A stretch of DNA of 34,046 bases from contig CAYFUH010000017.1 in NCBI GenBank assembly GCA_964346355.1, positions 1 through 34,046 on the forward strand. The letters run 5' to 3'. Source of the stretch: UBA6115 sp964346355 (lineage in GTDB: Bacteria > Bacillota > Clostridia > Christensenellales > Aristaeellaceae). The translations under genes were made by a program, and so were the position numbers. Positions 23,245-34,018 of the stretch are shown here, piece by piece. A model generated the notes under the pieces. That model saw nothing but the letters and a program-made list of their open reading frames with translations, had not been told where the DNA came from and did not search any database. The stretch's first letter is position 1. Every line of letters begins with the position of its first letter.

Positions 23245-24087
23245 TTAAACAAAGAATGTGCGCAAGTACTCAACCGCCTTGCGGATGTCGCCTTCAGGAT
23301 CCTCCCCCACTTCGCGCTCAATGGTCAGAAAGCCTGTATAGCCAATGTCCTCAAGCGCCTGCAGATACCGTTTGAAATCCACACCGCCCTCACCCAGCGG
23401 CAGCTCCTGGAAGGAGGGGCTGTCCAGGGATTCCTCATACACGATGCCGTACACTTTCTCGGGCTCGCGGTAGTACAGCCGCTTGCCATCCTTAGCGTGC
23501 GTGTGCACGATGTAATCCTTCAGGGTATGCACTGCCTCAACCGGGTCATCCCCCGTCACCATCACCAGGTTGGCCGGGTCCATGTTGACTGACACGCCGC
23601 GGGAGTTGAGGGAATCCAAAAAGCCCTTCAATACCTTAGAGGTCTCCGGCCCTGTTTCCACCGCGAAGCGCGCTTTGACGCTGTCGGCATACTGCGCCAG
23701 TTCACTGCAGGCATCCTGCATGATCTTATACCGCGGGTGGCTGTTATCCTCAGGCACCACGCCGATGTGGGTGGTGACAATGCCGCATTCCCATTCCAAG
23801 GACAGGTCCACAATCCGCTTTGACTGCTCGATCAGCTCCGGGTTCTTCTCGGGATTGCCAAAGCCATGGCCCAAATCCCCGCATAAGGCGGAGATGACAA
23901 GCCCCTTGTCCTTCACCTGCTGTAAAAATTTCTTGCGCTGGCTTGCGTTTAAGTTTTGCGGGGCCAATTCTCCCCGGGTTGTATACACTTGAATTCCCTG
24001 CACCCCCAGGTCATGGGCTTTGTTAAGCGCCTCAGTGATGGGCAGGCGGAAGGACTCCAGCATGACACCGATTGGAAAACTACGCAT
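23245..24087 (-). CDS. Sugar phosphate isomerase/epimerase-like TIM-barrel protein
   Basis: A 280-residue protein of the xylose-isomerase-like TIM-barrel superfamily (AP endonuclease 2 fold). Likely metal ligands are E144 (AVETGPE), D170 (NMDPANL), H195/H197 (VHTHAKDG) and E257 (FLTIEREV), in the expected order along the barrel. Relatives act as ketose 3-epimerases, inosose dehydratases or hydroxypyruvate isomerases; the substrate cannot be told. The ATG has AGGAGG 7 bases upstream, 29 bases after the D-aminopeptidase gene. It is the last gene of the six-gene minus operon and is followed by a hairpin terminator. Confidence 0.88.
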   Translation of the reverse strand: MRSFPIGVMLESFRLPITEALNKAHDLGVQGIQVYTTRGELAPQNLNASQRKKFLQQVKDKGLVISALCGDLGHGFGNPEKNPELIEQSKRIVDLSLEWECGIVTTHIGVVPEDNSHPRYKIMQDACSELAQYADSVKARFAVETGPETSKVLKGFLDSLNSRGVSVNMDPANLVMVTGDDPVEAVHTLKDYIVHTHAKDGKRLYYREPEKVYGIVYEESLDSPSFQELPLGEGGVDFKRYLQALEDIGYTGFLTIEREVGEDPEGDIRKAVEYLRTFFV

Positions 24088-24116
24088 CTTGTTTCCTCCT
24101 TTTTTAACGTATTATA

Positions 24117-24917
24117 TCACAGACAAAAATGCATCATGCGCAAGACCTCATACCAATCCTCCGCTTCATAGCGCAGGGTATGCGCGTCCATACGCTTCAC
24201 ACCCGGGTAAAAGCCGGACTGGTAGGCTTTCGCGTGCTCGCGGAAGCGCACATCCACCCGGAAGCTGTCCGGCAGCTTGATCATAAACTCCTCCCGCGGC
24301 TCCATGCAGGCGGTTTTGACCGCCTCCTTAATTTGCGCAATAGCCTTCTCCGGGTGGATGCTGAGCACCAGGTTGCCGGTGCCCCGGTTGACCTCCACCG
24401 TTTTGAGGGAAGGGATGATCGTTTTCATCTTGCCGCAGATGCCGACATCGCCTGACATCGCGATCACGGGCACCTGCACCCGGGCGGCGGTGTACGCGTT
24501 GATCTGCCCTTCGCTCAAGGGCTCCCCGTTGAGAGAAATCCAGGATATCCCCAGGCTCATCGTGTGGGCAAGCGGCGTCTCACCGCTGCCTGCCGCGTCG
24601 TGATAGCCTGTGAACACAGCAGCATGATAGGTATCGTCAATGCCTGTCATCATACACAAAGGGTCCTGCCCCCAGCCGCGCATCAGCTGCACCTGCTTGG
24701 GCAGGAAGGACCAGTCAATATTGCGCGCGCTGTCGTGGGCATCCCGCACCAGCACAAAATCCATGCCGCCTTCCAGCGCGCCCTCGCAGGCGGCACCAAC
24801 CTCACGGCTCATGCGCTGGGCAAATTTATCATAGTCCAGTTTGCCCTTGGTGACCTCATCCCAGGTGCCCGCCCCGCACGTGCCCTCCATATCGGCGGAA
24901 ATAAACAGCTTTTTCAA
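24117..24917 (-). CDS. M55 family D-aminopeptidase (DppA-like)
   Basis: The protein has 266 residues from TTG at 24917 (MKKLFISADMEG). AAGGAGG lies 8 bases upstream; an in-frame ATG at 24938 precedes that site and would start inside the phosphorylase gene. Zinc ligands expected from B. subtilis DppA are visible as D9 and E11 (SADMEG), H61 (RDAHDS), H106 (TGYHDAAG) and probably E136. DppA is a decameric zinc peptidase that cleaves D-amino-acid peptides such as D-Ala-D-Ala. Here it would act in the cytoplasm on peptides from wall turnover or the medium. The start overlaps the upstream stop by 2 bases (TTTGA), so it is coupled to the GH65 gene. Confidence 0.92.
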   Translation of the reverse strand: MKKLFISADMEGTCGAGTWDEVTKGKLDYDKFAQRMSREVGAACEGALEGGMDFVLVRDAHDSARNIDWSFLPKQVQLMRGWGQDPLCMMTGIDDTYHAAVFTGYHDAAGSGETPLAHTMSLGISWISLNGEPLSEGQINAYTAARVQVPVIAMSGDVGICGKMKTIIPSLKTVEVNRGTGNLVLSIHPEKAIAQIKEAVKTACMEPREEFMIKLPDSFRVDVRFREHAKAYQSGFYPGVKRMDAHTLRYEAEDWYEVLRMMHFCL

Positions 24918-27190
24918 ACAGATGCCCTCCTTTTGCAATATACAGCGTCCAATAAAATCAATTCATCCCGCACCTTAACCTCAAGCGGATCGCCTGAGAC
25001 CAGGGTTATTTGCTCACCATCCTGCCCCATTTCAAAACGAATCACCCGGCCGCGGTATTCAAAATGGAAGGCATACGAAGTCCAGCCTTCTGGCAGGAAG
25101 GGCGAAAAGGACAGGCCTGCCTGCGTCCTCATCCCGGCGAATCCCTGCGCAATGACCAGCCAGGAGCCGGACATGCTGGTGACATGCAAGCCATCCTCCG
25201 TATCGTTGTTGATGTTATCCAGATCCAGCCGCGCGGTGCGGTGATACAATTCCACCGCCTTGTCCTCATAGCCCAGCTCCGCGGCTAATATGGCGTGCAC
25301 ACAGGGTGAGAGCGAGGATTCATGCACAGTCATGGGTTCGTAGAAATCAAAATTCCGTTTTTTGGTTTCCTCGTCATACAGGTGACCAAGGAAGTACATC
25401 CCCTGCAGAACATCCGCCTGTTTGATGAAGCAGGAACGCAGGATACGGTCCCAACTCCAGTTTTGGTTCAGCGGCCGGTCTTTCTTTTTAAGCACTGATG
25501 CCGGCATCAGATCCTTGTCCAGGAAAGTGTCATGCTGCACAAAGATACCAAGGTCCTCATCCACCGGGTAATACATCCTGCGCGATATGTCGCGCATCTG
25601 CTTACGCTCGTTTTCATCAATGTTCAGTTCCTGCTGCCTGCCCTCCGGCGCAGCATCAAAGGTTTCAAGGAAGAAATCCAGGCACCAGGCAGCGATGCGG
25701 TTGGTGTACCAGTTGTTGTTGACATTGTTCTCATACTCATTGGGCCCGGTTACGCCATGCATCATATAACTGTTGGTGCGCTTGTTGTAATGCACCCGCC
25801 CTGCCCAGAAGCGCGCGATGCCAAGCAGCACCTCCAGCCCTTCCTGGTACAGATAGCTGTTTTCGCCGGTATATGTCGTGTAGTTGTATATGGCATGTGC
25901 GATGGCGCCGTTTCGGTGCAACTCCATAAAGGTGATTTCCCATTCGTTGTGGCACTCAATGCCATTGAAGGTAACCATGGGATAAAGGGCACCGGCCAAG
26001 CCCTGCTGGGCTGCGTTGTGATAGGCGCCGGGCAATTGCTGATGGCGGTAATGCAATAATTGCCGGGCGACCTGCTCCCCCGCTGTTGCCATATAAACCG
26101 GGAAGCAATAGGCTTCTGTATCCCAATAGGTCGCGCCGCCGTATTTCTCCCCGGTGAAGCCTTTGGGGCCGATGTTGAGCCTGGCGTCATCCCCGGTATA
26201 GGTGCACAGCAGGTGAAACAGATTAAAGCGAATGCCCTGCTGGGCCGCGTCATCGCCCTGAATGCTTACATCCGCGCGCTCCCACTTGTGCGCCCAGGCT
26301 GCGGTATGGCGCGCTTTGAGCGCCTCATAGCCAAGGTTTGACGCGTCCTTTGCCTTGTTAGCAGCGATGTTGGTCAGCTCCTGCTCATTATAATCCCGGT
26401 CTGTCACAAGAGCGATGATCTTGTCAAGCGCAGCGCGCTCCCCTGCCTTGACTTCCTTTGAAAACACGCGCTGCACGAAGGCTTCCTGTATGGTTTGCTC
26501 AACCTGCGCCATGTCTGTGCGCGCGACAAAGGCGCCGGCGACTGTGAACCGCGGTGTGCCGAAGGGGTTTTCTTTGGTCTTGCTGAGCAAATACCCGCCT
26601 GGCTGGTTTTCCATCAAGCCCGCGTCCAGCTGCTCCCAGAAGGTTTCCTCGTAGTTGCTGTCCTCGTTGTGCACGTCCCCATCCAGATAAGCCGCGATAC
26701 GGATTGTCGCGTCAAAGGATGGGGTGACCTCATACCGCAGCGCGATGCAGGAGGAATCCGCCATTGACACAAAGCGTTCGGCAAGGATTTCTACCTCACC
26801 TTTATAGGTTTTCACGCTCATTTTGCGCAGCAGGATGCCCGTTTGCATATCCAGCTCACGGTAAAACTGCACGACATCCATTTTGGCCGCGTCAATGCGC
26901 ATATCATCGACCCACACATCCAGTCCGATCAACTTCATCGCGTTGATGACCTTGCCAAAGTAGTGCGGGTAGCCGTTCTTCCACCAGCCTACGCGTGTTT
27001 TATCCGGGAACCACACCCCGCCGATGTACATGCCCTGATGATGATCCCCGCTGTAGTATTCCTCAAAATTGCCGCGCAAGCCCATGGCGCCGTTGCCTTG
27101 TGACATCAGGCTTTCAGCTACGCGCTGCTCCTCTTTCACAAACTGTGTCTGAATCACCTTCCATGGATGCACTTTGAAAACGGCATTCAT
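24914..27190 (-). CDS. GH65 glycoside phosphorylase, probably maltose phosphorylase
   Basis: The protein has 758 residues from ATG at 27190, with AAGGAG 7 bases upstream; the GTG just before it is too close to the site. It is an inverting GH65 phosphorylase: beta-sandwich N-domain (about 1-270), (alpha/alpha)6 barrel, C-terminal sheet. WDTEAYCFPVY, ECHNEWEITFMELHRNG and TGPNEYENNVNNNWYTN are the barrel motifs, with general acid E485 close to E487 of Lactobacillus brevis maltose phosphorylase. SSLSPCVHA is the phosphate-binding loop. These motifs fit maltose phosphorylase best, but kojibiose, nigerose or trehalose phosphorylase cannot be excluded. The product would be a beta-glucose 1-phosphate plus a free sugar. 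No beta-phosphoglucomutase gene is nearby. Eleven bases separate it from the permease gene. Confidence 0.92.
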   Translation of the reverse strand: MNAVFKVHPWKVIQTQFVKEEQRVAESLMSQGNGAMGLRGNFEEYYSGDHHQGMYIGGVWFPDKTRVGWWKNGYPHYFGKVINAMKLIGLDVWVDDMRIDAAKMDVVQFYRELDMQTGILLRKMSVKTYKGEVEILAERFVSMADSSCIALRYEVTPSFDATIRIAAYLDGDVHNEDSNYEETFWEQLDAGLMENQPGGYLLSKTKENPFGTPRFTVAGAFVARTDMAQVEQTIQEAFVQRVFSKEVKAGERAALDKIIALVTDRDYNEQELTNIAANKAKDASNLGYEALKARHTAAWAHKWERADVSIQGDDAAQQGIRFNLFHLLCTYTGDDARLNIGPKGFTGEKYGGATYWDTEAYCFPVYMATAGEQVARQLLHYRHQQLPGAYHNAAQQGLAGALYPMVTFNGIECHNEWEITFMELHRNGAIAHAIYNYTTYTGENSYLYQEGLEVLLGIARFWAGRVHYNKRTNSYMMHGVTGPNEYENNVNNNWYTNRIAAWCLDFFLETFDAAPEGRQQELNIDENERKQMRDISRRMYYPVDEDLGIFVQHDTFLDKDLMPASVLKKKDRPLNQNWSWDRILRSCFIKQADVLQGMYFLGHLYDEETKKRNFDFYEPMTVHESSLSPCVHAILAAELGYEDKAVELYHRTARLDLDNINNDTEDGLHVTSMSGSWLVIAQGFAGMRTQAGLSFSPFLPEGWTSYAFHFEYRGRVIRFEMGQDGEQITLVSGDPLEVKVRDELILLDAVYCKRRASV

Positions 27191-27201
27191 CACGGTACTC
27201 C

Positions 27202-27978
27202 TTATAATTCCCGCCTAAAAAAGGCAAAGAGGGACGCCACAACAAGAAGGCCGGATAGGCCAAGCGCGATGAGCGCCAATTCCACACCGCCGCTTCCAAA
27301 AGCCAGCCTGACCCCGTCAAAGAAAGACCAGATGGTGAGGTAACGCAGGTAGCTGGTCCAGCCAGGCAAACGGGAGAGCAGCATAAACAGCAAAAACACA
27401 AAAGCAATGAACCGTGCAGAACGCTTCATCTGCAGCTCATCCACAGATACCTGGGCAATGAAGAAGCAAATGGCAGTAAACAAGACCACCACCGCGCCAA
27501 AGCCCAACAGCATACGCAGCAAGGCCAGAATGTCCGCACCCTTGAAGAAAACCAGCACCATGGCCATCTGCCCGATCAATACACTGATGAGCAACAGGAT
27601 CACACCCAGCAGTTGCGCCCAGAAATGGGTGAGCAAAATGGCAGCCCTGCGGTGGCGGGAGGCGATCAGCATGGCCATGCGCCCGTCATCCATGGGCCGG
27701 GACAGCAAGCTTCTTGTAGTAGCAATACCATGAAAGCTGAAGAACACAGGCAGAATGAAGCCGTATAAATAGCTGAGGGTGAAGGTGGGCAGGTTGCTCT
27801 CCCCGAGGAAACCAAAAAAGGTAAACAGCTCCGGCATTTCACCGCGCACATACTGCAAGCTGGCAAGCGGCGCGGGCGTATACAAAAATACCGCGCCTGC
27901 GCTTAAGATAAGCGCGAAAAACATCCAAGCCAACAAGCGCTTTACATTGAACTTCAGAAAAAACAAGGAAGAAATCAT
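27202..27978 (-). CDS. ABC-2-type permease
   Basis: A 258-residue membrane protein with about six hydrophobic helices. The start is the ATG at 27978 (MISSLFFLKFNVKRLL), which overlaps the ATPase stop as ATGA; the frame is open upstream inside the ATPase gene, but that part is Arg/Gly/Pro-rich and not plausible protein. No specific family motif is evident beyond the general ABC-2 pattern: a cytoplasmic N-terminal helix, a large first loop, then SRPMDDGRMAMLIASRHRR before the third helix. It is presumably the partner of the preceding ATPase. Substrate is unknown. Confidence 0.85.
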   Translation of the reverse strand: MISSLFFLKFNVKRLLAWMFFALILSAGAVFLYTPAPLASLQYVRGEMPELFTFFGFLGESNLPTFTLSYLYGFILPVFFSFHGIATTRSLLSRPMDDGRMAMLIASRHRRAAILLTHFWAQLLGVILLLISVLIGQMAMVLVFFKGADILALLRMLLGFGAVVVLFTAICFFIAQVSVDELQMKRSARFIAFVFLLFMLLSRLPGWTSYLRYLTIWSFFDGVRLAFGSGGVELALIALGLSGLLVVASLFAFFRREL

Positions 27979-28853
27979 ATCAACTCGTCCCCATAAAAGC
28001 GCAGGAAGCCCTCCTCCGCGTCCTCCCGCCCGCCGATTAAATCGACCACCTCGTAGCGCGCCAGCGTGCGCAGCAGGGGCTGCGGGCTGGCGGGGATGGC
28101 AACCAAGGCGCGGGCGCCGATTAACTCCACACCGCTTTCCCACTCACTGGCAAAGGCTGCCGCCTCCGTGGGTGACTGGAAGGTAATGTGGTACACTTTC
28201 TGGCGCGTTAGACTTAAGGATTCCACCGGCTGGGTGACCACCAAGCGGCCTCGCCTGATGATGGCAACATGGGTGCAGGTGCGGCGAACCTCCTCCAAAA
28301 CATGGGAGGTCATCAAAATGGCGGCGTTTCGGGCGCGGATTTCTGCCAGCACGTCAATCAACGCGTTTTTTGCCATGACAGACAAGCCGTTCATGGGCTC
28401 ATCCAGCAAAAAGACATCCGCGTCCATGGACAGCGCTGTTAACAGCCCCAGCTTTTTGCGTTCCTCGATTGTCATTTTGTGGCATTGGCCGGTGAGTGCG
28501 ACATCCATTTTCTCGCTCAAATCGCGTGCTTTTTGTGGGTTGAATAAGCCATGGTACTGCGCGAAAAATTTGAGGTATTCTTCCCCCGTCAGCCCTGGCT
28601 CCAGCGCTGGCGCAGCCGGCGCGTACACAGCCTTTTTAAAAATCTGATGCCGCTTGGTCCAGCACTCCAACCCAAAGATAGTGGCCCTGCCCTCATGCGC
28701 TGCCAGTTGCCCGGACAGCACCCGCAGCAAAACGGACTTGCCAGCCCCGGCTGGACCAAGCAAGCCAAGGGCCTCGCCGCCTTTTACGTGGATATTGACA
28801 TCAAAGACACCGTCCCCGTCAAACTCGCGGGTGACGTTTTCACATCGGATCAA
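27975..28853 (-). CDS. ABC transporter ATP-binding protein with degenerate signature motif
   Basis: A 292-residue ATPase of the ABC-2 type. Walker A GPAGAGKS (33-40), Walker B VFLLDEP with D151 and E152, and H-loop H184 are present. The signature normally reading LSGGQ is MTIEE (127-131), with both glycines lost, although the following ERKKLGLLTAL keeps the usual spacing. The D-loop reads NGLSV instead of the usual GLD. In a homodimer this would weaken or abolish ATP sandwiching, so the protein may act as a switch or have very slow turnover. It overlaps the AI-2E gene by 14 bases and the permease by 4. GGGGG-type sites and coupling fit translation from the ATG at 28853. Confidence 0.88.
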   Translation of the reverse strand: MIRCENVTREFDGDGVFDVNIHVKGGEALGLLGPAGAGKSVLLRVLSGQLAAHEGRATIFGLECWTKRHQIFKKAVYAPAAPALEPGLTGEEYLKFFAQYHGLFNPQKARDLSEKMDVALTGQCHKMTIEERKKLGLLTALSMDADVFLLDEPMNGLSVMAKNALIDVLAEIRARNAAILMTSHVLEEVRRTCTHVAIIRRGRLVVTQPVESLSLTRQKVYHITFQSPTEAAAFASEWESGVELIGARALVAIPASPQPLLRTLARYEVVDLIGGREDAEEGFLRFYGDELI

Positions 28854-29976
28854 TCGGAACTCCTTTTTCTGCCTTTTGCCGTTCCTTCTTTACTACATAT
28901 TCCGCAGTCAGGTGGAAAAGAACCGCTGTCAGTGGGATAAACAGCAGCATGCCGGGAATACCCAGGATGCCGCCGCCTACCGTCACCGCCACCAGCACCC
29001 AGATGGAGGGAATGTCAATCGCCGTTGACATGATGCGCGGATAGATGACAGAGCCCGCGATCTGTTGCACGATGAAGAAAGCCAGCAAAAACCACAGGGT
29101 CTGGCCGGGATCCTCCGTCAGCACCAGCAGCATGCCCAGGATGCCTGAAATAAAGGGGCCAAACACGGGTATAAAGGCAGCCACAAAGGTGATCAAGCCT
29201 ATTAAGACGGGGTACGGGAAGGCAAAGAGCATCAGCACAAGCCCTGTCATGATGGAGGAGATAAACGCCTGCAGCAATTGGCCGGACAGGAAATTCGAGT
29301 AGGCTTTGGTGAGCATGTTCAATACGCGCAACGCCTGTGTACTGATGTTGGCCGGAAAAACCGCGTTGATGAGGCGGGTCACCTGCTCCTTTACCTGCTC
29401 TTTGCTAAACAGAAGATAGATTGCGAACACGAGCCCTACCACAAGGTTCAGCAAATGCTGCGCGGCGGAAATGACCATCCCGGATGAGTAGCTTAGTCCG
29501 CCGATGAGGAACTGATAGGCCTGTTGGAAGATGCTGCGCACCTCCCGCTCATCCGTCTCGATCAAGCCCAGGGACTCGCGGATGTTGGTGTTGCGCTCTA
29601 CAAGCCAGATCTCCAACTCCTTCAGCAGGCTTGGAATGCCGCTGATTAAGCGGTTGACGGCAGCAACAATCTCCGGAATGATGACCACCATCAACAAGGA
29701 GATGATGACCGAAACAATCAAGACTGACAAAGTCAGCGTGATCGCGCGGCGCAGCTTCCTGAGGGATTCGCTGCGGTCCATCAACACAAAGGCCTGATCC
29801 AATTTTCGCATGGGCAGGTTAATAATCAGTGCCATGAACAAGCCAATGATAAAGGGTGAAACAATGGCGATAAAAGCCTGTACCAGCGTGATAATCGCGT
29901 CCAGCCGGTATAAGCCAAAGGCAAACAGCATCAAGCCAATGACAAGGGGAAGCCAGCGGCGTTTGTTTTGCAACAT
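28840..29976 (-). CDS. AI-2E family transporter (PerM/TqsA-like membrane protein)
   Basis: A 378-residue polytopic membrane protein. Paired N-terminal helices (WLPLVIGLMLFAFGLYRLD and the next), a third helix, a long amphipathic cytoplasmic section (about 100-150), then helices to the C-terminus with GLITFVAAFIPVFGPFISG and PGMLLFIPLTAVL are the hallmarks of this family. Members have been tied to autoinducer-2 export, sporulation channels (YtvI) and Na+/H+ or Li+/H+ antiport, so the annotation does not prove a signalling role. It is the first gene of the six-gene operon. The ATG has AAAGGGGGAG upstream and a promoter at 30013-30041. Confidence 0.9.
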   Translation of the reverse strand: MLQNKRRWLPLVIGLMLFAFGLYRLDAIITLVQAFIAIVSPFIIGLFMALIINLPMRKLDQAFVLMDRSESLRKLRRAITLTLSVLIVSVIISLLMVVIIPEIVAAVNRLISGIPSLLKELEIWLVERNTNIRESLGLIETDEREVRSIFQQAYQFLIGGLSYSSGMVISAAQHLLNLVVGLVFAIYLLFSKEQVKEQVTRLINAVFPANISTQALRVLNMLTKAYSNFLSGQLLQAFISSIMTGLVLMLFAFPYPVLIGLITFVAAFIPVFGPFISGILGMLLVLTEDPGQTLWFLLAFFIVQQIAGSVIYPRIMSTAIDIPSIWVLVAVTVGGGILGIPGMLLFIPLTAVLFHLTAEYVVKKERQKAEKGVPIDPM

Positions 29977-30012
29977 GTTGCCAACTCCCCCTTTCCGATT
30001 GATGTAGTTTGA

Positions 30013-30041
30013 AGTATATCAGCAGGGTTTGATGAACACAA
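30013..30041 (-). promoter_or_regulatory. Promoter of the AI-2E/ABC/GH65/M55 operon
   Basis: On minus, TTGTGT (-35, 30036-30041), a 17-base spacer and TATACT (-10, 30013-30018) preceded by TGA, an extended -10. The first gene starts at 29976. No further promoter is obvious within the operon. Confidence 0.6.
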
Positions 30042-30193
30042 GCAGTTTGCAAGCCTCTGCAACAAGCTGGCTGCCGGCACATCAATTCTACCTTATTCTT
30101 ACCCATGCCATCCATCTTGTCAATGCGGGAAGGCGCTGAACATCCCATGGGTTTGACCTTGTCCAAGAATGATATAAAAATTTGTTAATTCGC

Positions 30194-30221
30194 TTGACAG
30201 GCCATCGGGTTGGTGTATAAT
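30194..30221 (+). promoter_or_regulatory. Sigma-A promoter of clpB
   Basis: Perfect TTGACA (30194-30199) and perfect TATAAT (30216-30221) with a 16-base spacer. The AT-rich stretch before the -35 may add strength. A promoter this good normally needs a repressor for a heat-shock gene, and an operator-like repeat lies right after it. Confidence 0.9.
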
Positions 30222-30229
30222 TAAACTAA

Positions 30230-30254
30230 GGTCAAAGATGGTCAGTCTTTGACC
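30230..30254 (+). promoter_or_regulatory. Probable CtsR-type operator upstream of clpB
   Basis: GGTCAAA GAT GGTCAGT (30230-30246) matches the CtsR consensus of two GGTCAAA repeats separated by three bases of pattern NAN, with two mismatches in the second repeat. The first half-site also forms a perfect 8-bp inverted repeat with CTTTGACC (30247-30254). Its position at the expected start of transcription fits repression. CtsR itself is not in the window. Confidence 0.65.
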
Positions 30255-30276
30255 TGCGACATGGAGGTGAATTGGT

Positions 30277-32898
<2,622 letters not shown>

Positions 32899-32917
32899 GA
32901 CGAATAAACCAAATCAA

Positions 32918-32947
32918 CCAGCAGGCAATCATGCCCGCTGGTTTTTT
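32918..32947 (+). terminator. Intrinsic terminator of clpB, overlapping the lrgB stop
   Basis: CCAGCAGGC (32918-32926), loop AATCAT, GCCCGCTGG (32933-32941): eight pairs with one internal A-C mismatch, followed by TTTTTT. The T run reaches the stop codon of the convergent lrgB gene. On minus the tail is only moderately T-rich. Confidence 0.85.
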
Positions 32948-33647
32948 ATATGCCAAGCAGTGTGATGATAAGCGGCGTGAATACAGTGGTCAACACACCC
33001 GCAACGCCGATAGCCAGCGAACTCATCGCGCCTTCTTCCTCCCCCATCTCAAGCGCCCTGCGGGTGCCCAGCGCGTGCGCGGAGGTACCCAGGCTGATGC
33101 CCTTGGCGACAGGGCTGGTGATTTTCAGCAGTTGATACGCCTTGACCGCGACCATATACCCAAAGATGCCCGCGATATTGACAAAGGTGACTGTCATGGA
33201 AGCGTCCCCGCCCTGCAGCTGTGACAGGTTCATGGAGATGGCGCTGGTCGCCCCCTTGGGTGCCATGGAGACGATGACCTCCCGGCTCAACCCAAACAGC
33301 TGGCTGAGCAGAATGCCGCTTGAGATGGATACAATCACCCCAATGCTGATGCCAGCCAGGATGGGAATGGCGTTGGCTTTTAATTGATCAAACTGTTTAT
33401 ACAAGGGGACAGCCAGTGCGACGATGGTTGGGCCCAAAAAGAACGAGAGGATGGATGCACCGGCGCGGTAGTGCTCATAAGGGATGCCCGCCAGCATCAA
33501 AAACGCGATGATGCTGACCATGGAAAACAGCATGGGGTTGAGCAGGGATGATTTCGCACGCCTGAAAATATACTGGTAAAACAGCATCACTGCGATGGTG
33601 AGCGTGAACCCAAACAGCGGGCTTGTAGTGATTAATTCCATCTTCAT
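32946..33647 (-). CDS. lrgB: LrgB/CidB family membrane protein
   Basis: A 233-residue membrane protein with several hydrophobic helices. PLFGFTLTIAVMLFYQYIFRR near the N-terminus, the polar stretch SREVIVSMAPKGATSAISM in the middle and GTSAHALGTRRALEMGEEEG near the end are the conserved LrgB/CidB/YohK segments. LrgAB was described as an antiholin-like pair in Staphylococcus aureus; in B. subtilis and streptococci the related pairs act in pyruvate transport. Its ATG overlaps the lrgA stop (ATGA). No lytSR-type regulator is in the window, but the region upstream of lrgA is cut by the window edge. Confidence 0.93.
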   Translation of the reverse strand: MKMELITTSPLFGFTLTIAVMLFYQYIFRRAKSSLLNPMLFSMVSIIAFLMLAGIPYEHYRAGASILSFFLGPTIVALAVPLYKQFDQLKANAIPILAGISIGVIVSISSGILLSQLFGLSREVIVSMAPKGATSAISMNLSQLQGGDASMTVTFVNIAGIFGYMVAVKAYQLLKITSPVAKGISLGTSAHALGTRRALEMGEEEGAMSSLAIGVAGVLTTVFTPLIITLLGI

Positions 33648-34018
33648 GAGCGTTTGCCCTCCCCCGCCCTTTTCTTCAATTTGCTTGAAAGGAACTGGGC
33701 GACCAGAGACGAGGACGCCATGGTTAGGATGGTGGACAGCACGGCGATGACCAGCACCTGGATCACAATGTCTTCAAACTTGTGAAAGCTGTTCATCAAG
33801 TTGACGCCATCGGGCAATATAAACAGCAGCATAAACGCAATCAGCAGGCTGGCTGCCGGCTCCACAGTTTCCAGCCTGACACGCTTTGACAGCAGCAAAA
33901 CCAGCAGGATTAACATGCCCAGCACTGATCCCGGCACCGGCAGATTGCTGAGCATGATTACGATATTGCCAGCGAAATTGCACAGAAGGATGATTAAAAA
34001 ACCTTTTAAACGCTCCAC
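33644..34018 (-). CDS. lrgA: LrgA/CidA family holin-like protein
   Basis: A 124-residue small membrane protein with four hydrophobic helices. LPVPGSVLGMLILLVLL is the conserved signature of LrgA/CidA, and the polar loop LPDGVNLMNSFHKF follows the third helix. It starts with GTG at 34018 after AAAGGA, 6 bases upstream. It forms the membrane partner of LrgB; the pair is thought to act in wall hydrolase control or in pyruvate uptake depending on species. Only 28 bases of upstream sequence are available, so the promoter cannot be judged. Confidence 0.92.
   Translation of the reverse strand: MERLKGFLIILLCNFAGNIVIMLSNLPVPGSVLGMLILLVLLLSKRVRLETVEPAASLLIAFMLLFILPDGVNLMNSFHKFEDIVIQVLVIAVLSTILTMASSSLVAQFLSSKLKKRAGEGKRS

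Larger units (their letters stand above)
29977..30276. other. 300-base intergenic region between divergent operons
   Basis: It holds the minus promoter at 30013-30041 and the clpB promoter and operator at 30194-30254. Between them (30042-30193) I see no gene, but an isolated TTTGACC (30152-30158) matches one operator half-site, and an AT-rich run just before the clpB -35 (30171-30190) could be an UP element. Confidence 0.6.

Noticed and set aside
23237..23251. AT-only 15-base palindrome TGTTTAA-A-TTAAACA
   Set aside because: It covers the isomerase stop codon in an AT-rich gap; without a T tract or repeat elsewhere, chance is the simplest reading.
27979..28143. 55-residue N-terminal extension of the ABC-2 permease
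   Set aside because: It lies inside the ATPase gene, is Arg/Gly/Pro-rich, and the ATG at 27978 overlaps the ATPase stop as ATGA.
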